From Paracoccus maritimus (GTDB lineage: Bacteria; Pseudomonadota; Alphaproteobacteria; Rhodobacterales; Rhodobacteraceae): a DNA stretch of 64,000 nucleotides. The translations under genes and the position numbers were made by a program. The stretch lies in assembly GCF_025195095.1 (NCBI RefSeq), contig NZ_JANAVZ010000003.1:333350-397349 (forward strand), given 5' to 3'. Below, one piece after another: positions 48,105 to 56,762 of this stretch; position 1 is the stretch's first letter, and each line of letters begins with the position of its first letter. Below the pieces are notes generated by a model that saw only the letters and a list, made by a program, of their open reading frames with translations, did not search any database and was not told the DNA's origin.

Positions 48105-50368
48105 ATCAGTCCCGCCTCGTCTTTTTCTTGCCTCGGCTTGCGTTGCGCCCCGCGCACGGGATGCCGTTCCCGCGGCAGACGTATTTCGGCCATCGCGCCA
48201 TCCCGTCCGGGCGCGTCCGTCAGGGCAAGGCTGCCGCCATGCTCTTCGACGATCTTCTTCACGATCGGCAGGCCAAGGCCGGTGCCCTGCGATTTCAGTG
48301 TCACATAAGGTTCGAACAGCCGCGAACGATCTGCAGGCAGTCCGGGGCCGTTATCGACGATGCGGATGGCCACGGCGTCATGTTCGGTCTGCATCGTCAC
48401 ATCGATGCGCGGGACCCAGCCATCGGACGCGCCGGCGGCGGCACGTTCCTCGATTGCCTCGCCCGCGTTCTTCAGAAGATTGGTGAAGGCCTGGCGCAAC
48501 ATGCCGGCGTCGCAATCAACGACCACGGGCTGATCGGGAATTTCCGTGTGCAGCGCGCCACCAAGAGCATCCTGTTGCAGCAATACCGTCTCGCGCAGCA
48601 GCGCGGCCAGATCGGTTTCCGCCCGGTCGGGTTCGGGCATCCGCGCGAACCGGCTGAATTCGTCCACGATTCGTCGCAGATCGCCGGTCTGACGGATGAT
48701 GACATCGACATACTGATCCAGCGACGCCTTCTCGTCCGCGCTGGCCAGTGGACCAAACTTGCGCCGTAGCCGTTCCGCCGAAAGCTGGATCGGGGTCAGC
48801 GGGTTCTTGATCTCGTGGGCGACGCGCCGGGCGACGTCGCCCCACGCGGCCATGCGCTGTGCGCTGACCAGTTCGGTGACATCGTCGAACGCCACCACAT
48901 ACCCCTCAAGCCCGCCATCCGTGCCGCGCCGCACGGCCATCCTGACAAGCAGGCTTTCGACACGCCCCTCTCGAGCCAGGCGAACCTCGTCCTGAATCGC
49001 CTCGACGACCGAGGCAGACAGTTTCCCGAACAACGGCGCGAATTCGGGAACCGCTTCGGACAACAGCGCATCGATATCGCGCTGCGGGTCCAGCCCCAGC
49101 AGACGGGTCGCCGAGCGGTTGACGAAATCGATCTCGCCCGCCGCATCCAGACCGATCACGCCAGATGTGACCGACGTCAGCACGTTGTCGAACAGTCGGC
49201 GCTGTTCGTCGCTGGCGCGATAGCTTTCGATCAGTTCCTCGCGCTGCGCCTTGAGTTGGCGGGTCATGCGGTTGAAGCTTTCGCCAAGCGTCTGGATCTC
49301 GTCGCCGGTATCGGGTTCGGGCACCTGCACATCCAGATCGCCGCGGCCGACCTGTTCGCTGGCCAGGGCCAGCGCCCCGATCGGTCGCGACAGGCGGCTT
49401 GCAAACCACAGCCCCAGCCAGACCGCCGCCGCCACCAACAGCAATGCGAAGCCCAAATAGACCAACGAGAATTCGAACAGAACCTGTCCGCGCGTCTCTT
49501 CCAGTTGCCTGTAATCGCCCACGGTCGCGCGGGTATCATCGAGCAATCCCAAAAGGTTACCGTCAACATCTCTGGTGACGTACAAATATCGGTCGGCCAG
49601 TGGCGGCAGCGCGACCAGCGCGCGGAATTCATTGTTCTGCCAGTCCTCGACCAAGGCCAGACCGTCGGCTTGTGCCGTGTCCAGCTGTTCGCTGGTCGGC
49701 GCCTCGTACCAGAACAGATAGCTGCGTTCGCCACGCGCCCGGATCTCTCCAGAGCCGTTGATGATATAGGCTTCGCGCAGGCCGCGCTGGATCAGCGACT
49801 GTCCCTGCGCCAGCAACTGCCGCATTTCGCCATCGTCGATCATCGGGTTGGCGCGCCCCGCCTGGATCAGCACCCCGGCCAATGCCCGCGCATCCTCGGT
49901 CAGATCCTGGCGATGCTCGTCCTGATACGCCTCGGCTGCGGCCTGTGATGTGGTCACAACCTGCTGCACACGACCCGAGAACCAGCCTTCAAGGCCGATA
50001 TTGACCAGAAGTCCGGCGAACAGCGCCACCAGAACCGTCGGCACCAAGGCAAGGCCGACGAACACGGCGACCAGCCTTGAATGCAATCGCGATCCTGCTG
50101 CCGAGACACGTCGCGCCGCGATCAGACGCGCCATCCGCGCGACCACCAACCCGATCAGGCAGATCAGATACAGAAGGTCCAGAAGCAAGATCAGGCGCAG
50201 CACACGGCTTGCAACGCCATGGCTGAACGGCCCAAGCACGGTCACCGTGACCGCAGCCAATGCCGCTCCGATCAGCAAAGCGCCCCACGCCAGGATGCCA
50301 CGCCATCGGCGCGGCAATTTGATCCTTGCCAGCCTGTCCCAGCTCAGCCCTGATCCGGACTCTGCCAT
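48101..50368 (-). CDS. ntrY: sensor histidine kinase NtrY
   Basis: A 755-residue membrane kinase. Membrane helices near the N-terminus (about four: WGALLIGAALAAVTV; LILLLDLLYLICLIGLV; LVPTVLVALFAGLLV; and FALLLVAAAVWLGLWF before HAMP) enclose a periplasmic sensor region; then HAMP, PAS (FDNVLTSVTSGVIGLDAAG), HisKA with the phospho-His in ARRVAHEIKNPLTPIQL, and HATPase with GTGLGLPIVKKIVEEHG. The ATG at 50368 gives MAESGSGLSW; a GTG three codons upstream is possible. ntrX overlaps its end by 4 bases. Confidence 0.94.
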   Translation of the reverse strand: MAESGSGLSWDRLARIKLPRRWRGILAWGALLIGAALAAVTVTVLGPFSHGVASRVLRLILLLDLLYLICLIGLVVARMARLIAARRVSAAGSRLHSRLVAVFVGLALVPTVLVALFAGLLVNIGLEGWFSGRVQQVVTTSQAAAEAYQDEHRQDLTEDARALAGVLIQAGRANPMIDDGEMRQLLAQGQSLIQRGLREAYIINGSGEIRARGERSYLFWYEAPTSEQLDTAQADGLALVEDWQNNEFRALVALPPLADRYLYVTRDVDGNLLGLLDDTRATVGDYRQLEETRGQVLFEFSLVYLGFALLLVAAAVWLGLWFASRLSRPIGALALASEQVGRGDLDVQVPEPDTGDEIQTLGESFNRMTRQLKAQREELIESYRASDEQRRLFDNVLTSVTSGVIGLDAAGEIDFVNRSATRLLGLDPQRDIDALLSEAVPEFAPLFGKLSASVVEAIQDEVRLAREGRVESLLVRMAVRRGTDGGLEGYVVAFDDVTELVSAQRMAAWGDVARRVAHEIKNPLTPIQLSAERLRRKFGPLASADEKASLDQYVDVIIRQTGDLRRIVDEFSRFARMPEPDRAETDLAALLRETVLLQQDALGGALHTEIPDQPVVVDCDAGMLRQAFTNLLKNAGEAIEERAAAGASDGWVPRIDVTMQTEHDAVAIRIVDNGPGLPADRSRLFEPYVTLKSQGTGLGLPIVKKIVEEHGGSLALTDAPGRDGAMAEIRLPRERHPVRGAQRKPRQEKDEAGLI

Positions 50369-50441
50369 AACCCCCACTCGCCGTCTGTCGCGGCTTTCAC
50401 TGTTACAGCACCGTTGCCCGGCGACTGCACCTGTGGCGGTT

Positions 50442-51893
50442 TTACATCAGTTTGCGGCGCCGTGTCACCTCGATATTCAGCTCGGTCAGCTTCTTTCGCA
50501 GCGTATTGCGGTTTATTCCCAGCAGATCGGCGCAACGAAGCTGATTTCCGCCGGTCGCATCCAGCGCCACCTGCAGCAACGGCCTCTCGACCTCGCGCAG
50601 GATACGGTCATACAGGCCTGGCGGCGGCAAGGCATCGCCATGCAGGTCGAAATATCGCTGCAGATGCGCCTCGACCGAATCCGACAACCTGGAATTGCCA
50701 CCAGGCATCGGCGTTGCGGCTGACATCGCAGATGGCTGTTCGACCGGCCCTGAATCACCCGTCATCATGGGCATCCGCGGCGAGGTCTGCTGGCTCAGCG
50801 CCTCTGACATCTCGGTCGCCGACACCGCAGGACCGCTTGCGGTCAGGGCCAGCCGTCGCATCATGTTTTCAAGCTCTCGTACGTTACCCGGAAACGCATG
50901 CGATCGCAGCATCGCCGCGGCATCATCGGACAGGCTGCGTTCGGGCAGGCCCTGCGCTGCCGCGCGCGCCAGAAGATGATCGGCCAGCGGCAGGATGTCA
51001 TCGACGCGGGCCCGCAAGGGCGGCACCGTGATGGTCACCCCCGCCAGCCGGTAATACAGATCCGAACGCAGACGACCGGCGGCCACATCGGCCTGTGGAT
51101 CAGGTCCGGTTGTTGCGACGATGCGCGGCGCGGCGGCCCGTTCGGGTCCGGATTCCAGCGCCTCGATCAAACCGATCAGCCGCGCCTGCGCGGCCTGATC
51201 GAAGCCCGCCGGGTTCTCGATCACGATCGTTCCGCCGCGGGCCTTTTCCGCCGCGCGACCGATCGACCCCTCTCCCACGTCGGCCGAGGTCAGCACCGCG
51301 ATTCCGCGGTCGCGCCGATCTGACAAATCATGGAAGGATCGGGCGATGATCGTCTTTCCGACGCCCGCCTCGCCTGCGATCAGGACCGGAAGATCCGCGT
51401 TCAAGACCCGCGCGACCATGCGAAACAGGGCCTGCATCGCGGGCGCGTGACCGATCAGGGGCATGGCGGGGTCGGCGCTTTCGCGCGGCGCCGAGGCGGT
51501 CATTTCCGGCGACGTGTCGGACCTGCGCGGTCGTCGTGACAAGGCTTGCCCGGCCTTGGACATCAGATCCGGCAGATCGAAGGGCTTGGGCAGGTATTCG
51601 AAGGCATCGGCCTCGGTCGCGCGGATCGCGGTGACGATGGTGTTCTGGGCCGATATCACGATCACCGGCAGGTCGGGACGCGCCTCGTGAATGGCCGGGA
51701 TCCGGTCGATACCGTTCCCGTCAGGCATCATCACGTCGGTGATGACCAGATCACCGCGCCCTTCCTCGACCCATTTTGCCAGTTGCGCGAGGCTACCCGT
51801 TGCATGGACCCGACAGCCCGCGCGGGTCAGCGCCTGCGTCAGGACCGTGCGGATGGTGCGGTCGTCGTCGGCGATCAGAACGGTTCCGTCCAT
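50442..51893 (-). CDS. ntrC: nitrogen regulator NtrC, divergent AAA+ domain
   Basis: Response regulator of the NtrB-NtrC pair. Receiver with the phospho-Asp in LVITDVMMPDGNG and Lys in YLPKPFD; AAA+ domain with Walker A GEAGVGKTIIAR; Fis-type HTH at the C-terminus (QLRCADLLGINRNTLRKKL). The GAFTGA loop and the preceding ELFG are missing, and the Walker B core reads TIVIENPAG instead of LFLDEIGD. Loss of GAFTGA is known for Rhodobacter capsulatus NtrC, which works with sigma-70 RNA polymerase. 483 residues. It lies 11 bases after ntrB. Confidence 0.95.
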   Translation of the reverse strand: MDGTVLIADDDRTIRTVLTQALTRAGCRVHATGSLAQLAKWVEEGRGDLVITDVMMPDGNGIDRIPAIHEARPDLPVIVISAQNTIVTAIRATEADAFEYLPKPFDLPDLMSKAGQALSRRPRRSDTSPEMTASAPRESADPAMPLIGHAPAMQALFRMVARVLNADLPVLIAGEAGVGKTIIARSFHDLSDRRDRGIAVLTSADVGEGSIGRAAEKARGGTIVIENPAGFDQAAQARLIGLIEALESGPERAAAPRIVATTGPDPQADVAAGRLRSDLYYRLAGVTITVPPLRARVDDILPLADHLLARAAAQGLPERSLSDDAAAMLRSHAFPGNVRELENMMRRLALTASGPAVSATEMSEALSQQTSPRMPMMTGDSGPVEQPSAMSAATPMPGGNSRLSDSVEAHLQRYFDLHGDALPPPGLYDRILREVERPLLQVALDATGGNQLRCADLLGINRNTLRKKLTELNIEVTRRRKLM

Positions 51894-51904
51894 GGCGAGG
51901 ATCC

Positions 51905-53023
51905 TTATGCCTTTGGCAGCGAAATGCGAAATCGGGTTCGGCCGGGCCGAGAATCGACCCGGATCAAGGCGCCGTGATCGGTGATGATCTTGCTGACCAG
52001 CGCCAGACCAAGCCCGGTGCCATTCTCACGGCCCGACACGAAAGGTTCGAAGATCTGGTCGGCGATGGCGGCGGGCAGGCCCGGGCCGTTGTCTTCGATC
52101 ACGATCTGCAGCGGCAGCGGGCGTCCGGTCGGATCATCCTCGTCAGGCGGCAGGCGCAACGTGTGGTCATAGTAGCTGTGAAGCCGGATCGACGGATCTG
52201 CCGAATCGGTCAGCGCCTCGGCGGCGTTCTTGACCAGGTTCAGGCACACCTGGGTCAGCTGATCCGCATCCGCCAGCGCCGGCGGCATCGAGGGATCATA
52301 GTCCGCAGTCATCGAAATTCCCTGCGCGAAGCCGACCGTGGCGGACCTACGGACCTTTTCCAGCACGTCATGGATGTTCACCGGCGACAGCTTGGGCGAG
52401 GATGTATCGCCGAACCGTTCGACCTGTTCCAGCAAGGTCACGATGCGCCGGGTTTCGCTGACGATCATCTCGGCCATCTCGCGATCCTCGGCCGACGCGT
52501 TCATGCCCATGATCTGGGCGGCGCCGCGAATCCCGGCCAGCGGGTTCTTGATCTCGTGGGCCAGCATTTCGGCCATGCCGATGGCGCTGCGCGCAGCGGT
52601 TCGAACCGCCCGGCTTTGATATTGCAGCCCGGCATCGTCAAGCGGCACCAGCAGGATCGAAACGGCGCCTCCGCCTCCCCCGGATGGTCCCGCATGGACC
52701 GCCGCCCTTCGGGCCTGATGACCGCCGGCGCGGTCGCCGATCTCGAAAAGAACATCCGCCTGATACAGCGCCTCGTCCGACCGCGTCACCCGGCCGATCA
52801 GCGGACGCAACGAGGGACGGACGCGCAACCGCTTGGTCATCGCTTCGCCCTCAAGGGTTTTGCCGATGGTCGAATTGCGCGAGATGTTCAGCCAGATCTC
52901 CGCGGCGTCATTCATCGCCGCCACCCGCCCCTTGTCGTCAAGAACCAGCGCAGGAAGCGGCAGGCAATCCCAACCCGGCCCAGGGCAAGCCTCGCGAAAA
53001 TCTGCCGGACGGGCACAGGTCAT
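51905..53023 (-). CDS. ntrB: nitrogen sensor histidine kinase NtrB
   Basis: Cytoplasmic kinase/phosphatase for NtrC, controlled by PII protein. PAS domain (about 15-130, CLPLPALVLDDKGRVAAMNDA), HisKA with His in MLAHEIKNPLAGIRGAAQI, N box LTQVCLNLVKNAAEAL, G boxes VIEDNGPGLP and GTGLGLALVSKI. 372 residues, no membrane helix. The start overlaps the dusB stop (ATGA at 53020-53023). Order dusB-ntrB-ntrC as in Rhodobacter nifR3-ntrB-ntrC. Confidence 0.96.
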   Translation of the reverse strand: MTCARPADFREACPGPGWDCLPLPALVLDDKGRVAAMNDAAEIWLNISRNSTIGKTLEGEAMTKRLRVRPSLRPLIGRVTRSDEALYQADVLFEIGDRAGGHQARRAAVHAGPSGGGGGAVSILLVPLDDAGLQYQSRAVRTAARSAIGMAEMLAHEIKNPLAGIRGAAQIMGMNASAEDREMAEMIVSETRRIVTLLEQVERFGDTSSPKLSPVNIHDVLEKVRRSATVGFAQGISMTADYDPSMPPALADADQLTQVCLNLVKNAAEALTDSADPSIRLHSYYDHTLRLPPDEDDPTGRPLPLQIVIEDNGPGLPAAIADQIFEPFVSGRENGTGLGLALVSKIITDHGALIRVDSRPGRTRFRISLPKA

Positions 53024-54021
53024 GCGGCGATACCCCTGGCATCCGCAAATGCACGGCGGATCAACGCGACCGTCGCCGCGGGGCTGTCGGCCCGCAACAT
53101 CTCGGCCCGCAAGGGGGCCGCGCTGGCTTCGGCATACCAGCCAAGATGCTTCCGCGCGACGCGCAGCCCCAGTTCAGGTCCATAGAAATCCAGCATGTCC
53201 TGATAATGTTCTTCCACGGCATCGGCCAACGCATCGCCCTGCGGGACGACCGGCGCCGGCGTTCCCCACAGATCATGCGCGATCCGCGCCAGTTGCCAGG
53301 GCGCGCCCTGTGCCCCGCGCCCGACCATGACGGCATCGGCGCCGGACCGTGCCAGGGCCGATCGCGCAGACGCCGCATCAACCACATCACCATTCGCAAC
53401 CAGCGGCGGGCGATCGGGTATGTTGGCCACATCCGCGATCCGGTCCCAATCGGCCCGCCCCTTGTAGAACTGCGCGCGCGTGCGTCCATGCACGGTCAGC
53501 ATCCTGACCCCGGAATCGCGCGCGCGCCGCGACAGATCCGTGGCATTCAGGCAGGTGTCGTCCCATCCCAACCGCATCTTCAGCGTCACCGGAACGCTGA
53601 CCGCCGCCACCACCGCATCGATCAACCCCAGCGCGTGATCCAGATCCCGCATCAGCGCCGCCCCCGACAGACCCCCGGTCACCTTCTTGGCGGGGCAGCC
53701 CATGTTGATGTCGATAATGCAGGCACCCATCGCCTCGACAATCCGGGCGGTTTCGGCCATCGCTGCGGCTTCTCGGCCAGCGATCTGCACGCTGACCGGC
53801 AGGCCGCCTTCCGTCAGTGCCCGAACACGCGCCGATGCGCGCCCCGACGGCCGTGGCGTCACCATTTCGCTAGAGGCGACCATTTCGCTGACCATCAGAC
53901 CGGCGCCGTGCCGGGCCACTGCGCGCCGAAACGGCAGGTCGGTGATCCCGGCCATCGGCGCAAGGAAAACCGGCGGCCCCAGCTTCGTGTCGCCTATCAT
54001 GATCGGTTCGGGCAATCTCAT
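53020..54021 (-). CDS. dusB: tRNA-dihydrouridine synthase B (NifR3)
   Basis: FMN enzyme that reduces uridine in tRNA D loops. Family marks: LAPMAGITDLPFRR, SEMVAS, INMGCPAKKVTGG with the catalytic Cys, KMRLGWDD, VHGRTRAQFYKG, ANGDV and VMVGRGAQGAPW. 333 residues from the ATG at 54021, which has AAGGAA six bases upstream; a GTG five codons earlier is the alternative. It heads the dusB-ntrBC operon, divergent from sdaA. Confidence 0.96.
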   Translation of the reverse strand: MRLPEPIMIGDTKLGPPVFLAPMAGITDLPFRRAVARHGAGLMVSEMVASSEMVTPRPSGRASARVRALTEGGLPVSVQIAGREAAAMAETARIVEAMGACIIDINMGCPAKKVTGGLSGAALMRDLDHALGLIDAVVAAVSVPVTLKMRLGWDDTCLNATDLSRRARDSGVRMLTVHGRTRAQFYKGRADWDRIADVANIPDRPPLVANGDVVDAASARSALARSGADAVMVGRGAQGAPWQLARIAHDLWGTPAPVVPQGDALADAVEEHYQDMLDFYGPELGLRVARKHLGWYAEASAAPLRAEMLRADSPAATVALIRRAFADARGIAA

Positions 54022-54249
54022 ATCCTGTTCCTTCACCTTGCCGGGCTGTCACCGCAAGGACCGTGCCGCGGCGTCGCGAACTCGCCTGCGCCGCCCCAAT
54101 GCAGATGCACAATAATAAGGCATATTGCAATTTTTTCAGGCAGCGCCCGGCGTGGCGAATGTCGCAACCATCCCGTGCAGGCGTCGCATCCGTCATGGCG
54201 TCCAAGGCCGCCACCTGATTAGATACCGGTAAACTTGCAAGGGTGTATC

Positions 54250-55632
54250 ATGTTCCTGTCGGTCTTCGATCTGTTCAAGGTGGGTGTCGGTCCGTCGTCG
54301 TCCCATACCATGGGGCCGATGGTCGCCGGGGCGCGGTTTCTGGATGCGCTGCGCCAGCAACCGTTCCGCGCCCACGGGCTGAAGGCCAGCCTGCATGGCA
54401 GCCTTGCCTTTACCGGCAAGGGGCATGCGACCGACCGCGCCACCATCCTTGGACTGGCGGGGTTCGTGCCGGCCACGATGGACGCCGATAAGGCCGAGGC
54501 CGCGCTTGCCGCAAACCGCGAAAGCTGCGTCCTGACGCCCGACGGGCTGGGCCAGCTGCACTTCGATCCGGACGCCGATCTGCGCTTTGACTATGATCAC
54601 GCCCTTCCCGGCCACGCCAACGGCATGACGCTTTCGGCGACGGACGCACAGGGCGACGTGATCTTCCATCAGGTCTATTATTCTGTCGGCGGCGGCTTCG
54701 TGCTGACCGAGGATGAACTGGCGCGCAAGGGCGACGAGGATCGCAGCGACGCAACCCCGAAGGTTCCCTATCCCTTCGCCAGCGCCGAAGAGATGCTGGC
54801 GATGGCCGAAAAATCGGGCAAATCCATTGCCCAGATGAAACGCGCGAACGAGCTGGTCTTCCGCAGCGATTCCGAGGTCCGAGACGGCCTGCAGCGAATC
54901 TGGCAAGTGATGCGCGACTGCATGGACCGCGGGCTGGAGGCGTCGGGCACCCTGCCGGGCGGCCTGAATGTCCGCCGCCGTGCGCGTGCCATCCACGAAA
55001 AACTGATGGCCGAGCGCGGCATGAACCTGACCGCGCCCCACGTCATCAACGACTGGATGTCCACCTATGCGATGGCCGTGAACGAAGAGAACGCCGCCGG
55101 GGGGCAGGTCGTGACCGCGCCCACCAACGGCGCGGCGGGCACCGTGCCGGCGGTGATCCGGTACTGGCTGGACCATGTACCGGGCGCGACCGAACGCGAT
55201 CTGCCGGATTTCCTGCTGACGGCCGCGGCGGTCGGCGGTCTGATCAAGCACAACGCCTCGATCTCGGGGGCCGAATGCGGATGCCAGGCCGAGGTGGGCA
55301 GCGCATCCGCGATGGCCGCCGCCGGGCTTGCCGCCGTGCTGGGCGGGACGCCCCGACAGGTCGAGAACGCGGCCGAAATCGCGCTGGAGCATCACCTGGG
55401 AATGACCTGCGATCCGGTGAAGGGCTTGGTGCAGGTGCCCTGCATCGAAAGAAACGGACTTGGCGCGATCAAGGCCGTCAGCGCGGCCAGCCTCGCCCTG
55501 CGTGGTGACGGCACCCATTTCGTGCCGCTGGATGCCGCGATCGAGACGATGCGCCAGACCGGCAGGGACATGTCCGAGAAATACAAGGAAACATCGTTGG
55601 GCGGTCTGGCCGTGAACGTGCCGAACTGTTGA
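54250..55632 (+). CDS. sdaA: L-serine ammonia-lyase (iron-sulfur type)
   Basis: Deaminates L-serine to pyruvate using a [4Fe-4S] cluster. The N-terminal beta domain has [20 protein letters not shown], and the alpha domain has [32 protein letters not shown] and [18 protein letters not shown], with the cluster cysteines. 460 residues, one-chain form. The ATG at 54250 starts [10 protein letters not shown]; an earlier ATG at 54235 is unsupported. Confidence 0.97.
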   Translation: MFLSVFDLFKVGVGPSSSHTMGPMVAGARFLDALRQQPFRAHGLKASLHGSLAFTGKGHATDRATILGLAGFVPATMDADKAEAALAANRESCVLTPDGLGQLHFDPDADLRFDYDHALPGHANGMTLSATDAQGDVIFHQVYYSVGGGFVLTEDELARKGDEDRSDATPKVPYPFASAEEMLAMAEKSGKSIAQMKRANELVFRSDSEVRDGLQRIWQVMRDCMDRGLEASGTLPGGLNVRRRARAIHEKLMAERGMNLTAPHVINDWMSTYAMAVNEENAAGGQVVTAPTNGAAGTVPAVIRYWLDHVPGATERDLPDFLLTAAAVGGLIKHNASISGAECGCQAEVGSASAMAAAGLAAVLGGTPRQVENAAEIALEHHLGMTCDPVKGLVQVPCIERNGLGAIKAVSAASLALRGDGTHFVPLDAAIETMRQTGRDMSEKYKETSLGGLAVNVPNC

Positions 55633-55738
55633 TCGGCAATCAGGCGGCCTGTCGCCAGCCGGACTGCGCGACGCTTGCCCCCGAAGGCCGCGATTGCTAA
55701 CGCTTGTGCGACAGTGATCCAAATACAAAAGGCCGCCG

Positions 55739-56650
55739 ATGTCCTCGCGTCTCGCACTCATCGCCATGCTGACCTTGTCGCTTGCCGCCTGTGAAGGCAC
55801 GGGCTTGCCAGGGCTTGGCACCGACGAACAACCTCAGGTCGAAGGCCACAAGGGCCCACCCGGCGTCTCGCCGCTGGAAGCCCCGATCGAAACCGGCGCC
55901 GGGGCGCGCGCCGTCTCGACGGCCGAAGCGAAGACCTACAACACCACGGCGTTCAGCGCGCGCGGCAACGAGCCCTTCTGGGCCGTCGATGCGGCGGGCG
56001 GCACCGCGATCTACAAGACGCCCGACAATCAGAAGGGTCGCGCAGTCCGCGTCAGCCGCCTGAACTTCGCCGAGGGCGTCGAATATATCGGCGTTCTGAA
56101 CGGTCGGCCCTTCGTGCTGACGGTGCGCGGTCGCGAGTGTCAGGACAGCATGTCGGGCGAGAAATTCCCGATGTCGGCGGAACTGAAGGTTTCGGGACGG
56201 ACCAATCGCGGCTGCGCAGCACCCGCATCGGCCGAACTGGCCGCCGCCGTCGCGGCGGTCAAGGCACCGGCACCGGCCCAGCCCAAGCCCAAGCGCGTCG
56301 CAGCACCGAAACCGACCGCCGCCGAACCGGCCCCGGCGACACGTCCGGCCGCTTCGACGCCCGCGACCCCGGCGCCTGCCACCTCGCAGCCAACCGATCC
56401 GGAACCCGCTTCGACGGAACCCGCCTCGGATGGGCCCGGCAGTGTGACACCGCCAGCAAATGACACGTCGGCGCAGCCGGAACCGGCGACACCCGCGACC
56501 GGAACAAGCAGTGATGCGGCACCGGATGCCAACCCGGTGCCAGACCTGCCGATGCGTCTGCCCCAGACCCCACCGACCGTGACGCAGGACGCTGCGGACA
56601 CGGGAACCGGCGCGACCGAGGACAGCCCCACCGAAACCGGCGACGAGTGA
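55739..56650 (+). CDS. COG3650-type lipoprotein with Pro/Ala/Thr-rich tail
   Basis: A 303-residue lipoprotein with lipobox LAAC at Cys18. The conserved part (about residues 65-165) has FSARGNEPFWAVD, YIGVLNGRPFVLTVRGRECQDSMSGEKFP and GRTNRGCA with a Cys pair, as in COG3650/DUF-type predicted lipoproteins. Residues 170-303 are low complexity (Ala, Pro, Thr, Asp), a likely disordered spacer reaching through the periplasm. Function unknown. A 12-bp hairpin separates it from yjbH. Confidence 0.85.
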   Translation: MSSRLALIAMLTLSLAACEGTGLPGLGTDEQPQVEGHKGPPGVSPLEAPIETGAGARAVSTAEAKTYNTTAFSARGNEPFWAVDAAGGTAIYKTPDNQKGRAVRVSRLNFAEGVEYIGVLNGRPFVLTVRGRECQDSMSGEKFPMSAELKVSGRTNRGCAAPASAELAAAVAAVKAPAPAQPKPKRVAAPKPTAAEPAPATRPAASTPATPAPATSQPTDPEPASTEPASDGPGSVTPPANDTSAQPEPATPATGTSSDAAPDANPVPDLPMRLPQTPPTVTQDAADTGTGATEDSPTETGDE

Positions 56651-56696
56651 TCGCGCCGGTGCCTGCGGCGCAGATGTCGCACCCCGATGGCCAAAT

Positions 56697-56729
56697 CGCG
56701 ACGGCGGGCTGCAAAGTCCCGCCGTCGCG
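56697..56729. terminator. 12-bp perfect hairpin before yjbH
   Basis: CGCGACGGCGGG, loop CTGCAAAGT, CCCGCCGTCGCG, 46 bases after the lipoprotein stop and 33 bases before yjbH. No T run follows (GCTATGATC), so it may be a factor-dependent terminator, an mRNA stability element or part of the yjbH leader. Confidence 0.55.
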
Positions 56730-56762
56730 GCTATGATCGCGGCAATTGCCGAACGAGGACCA

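Noticed and set aside
54193..55821. 542-codon open frame on the minus strand
   Set aside because: Antisense to sdaA, which has all cluster cysteines and family motifs.
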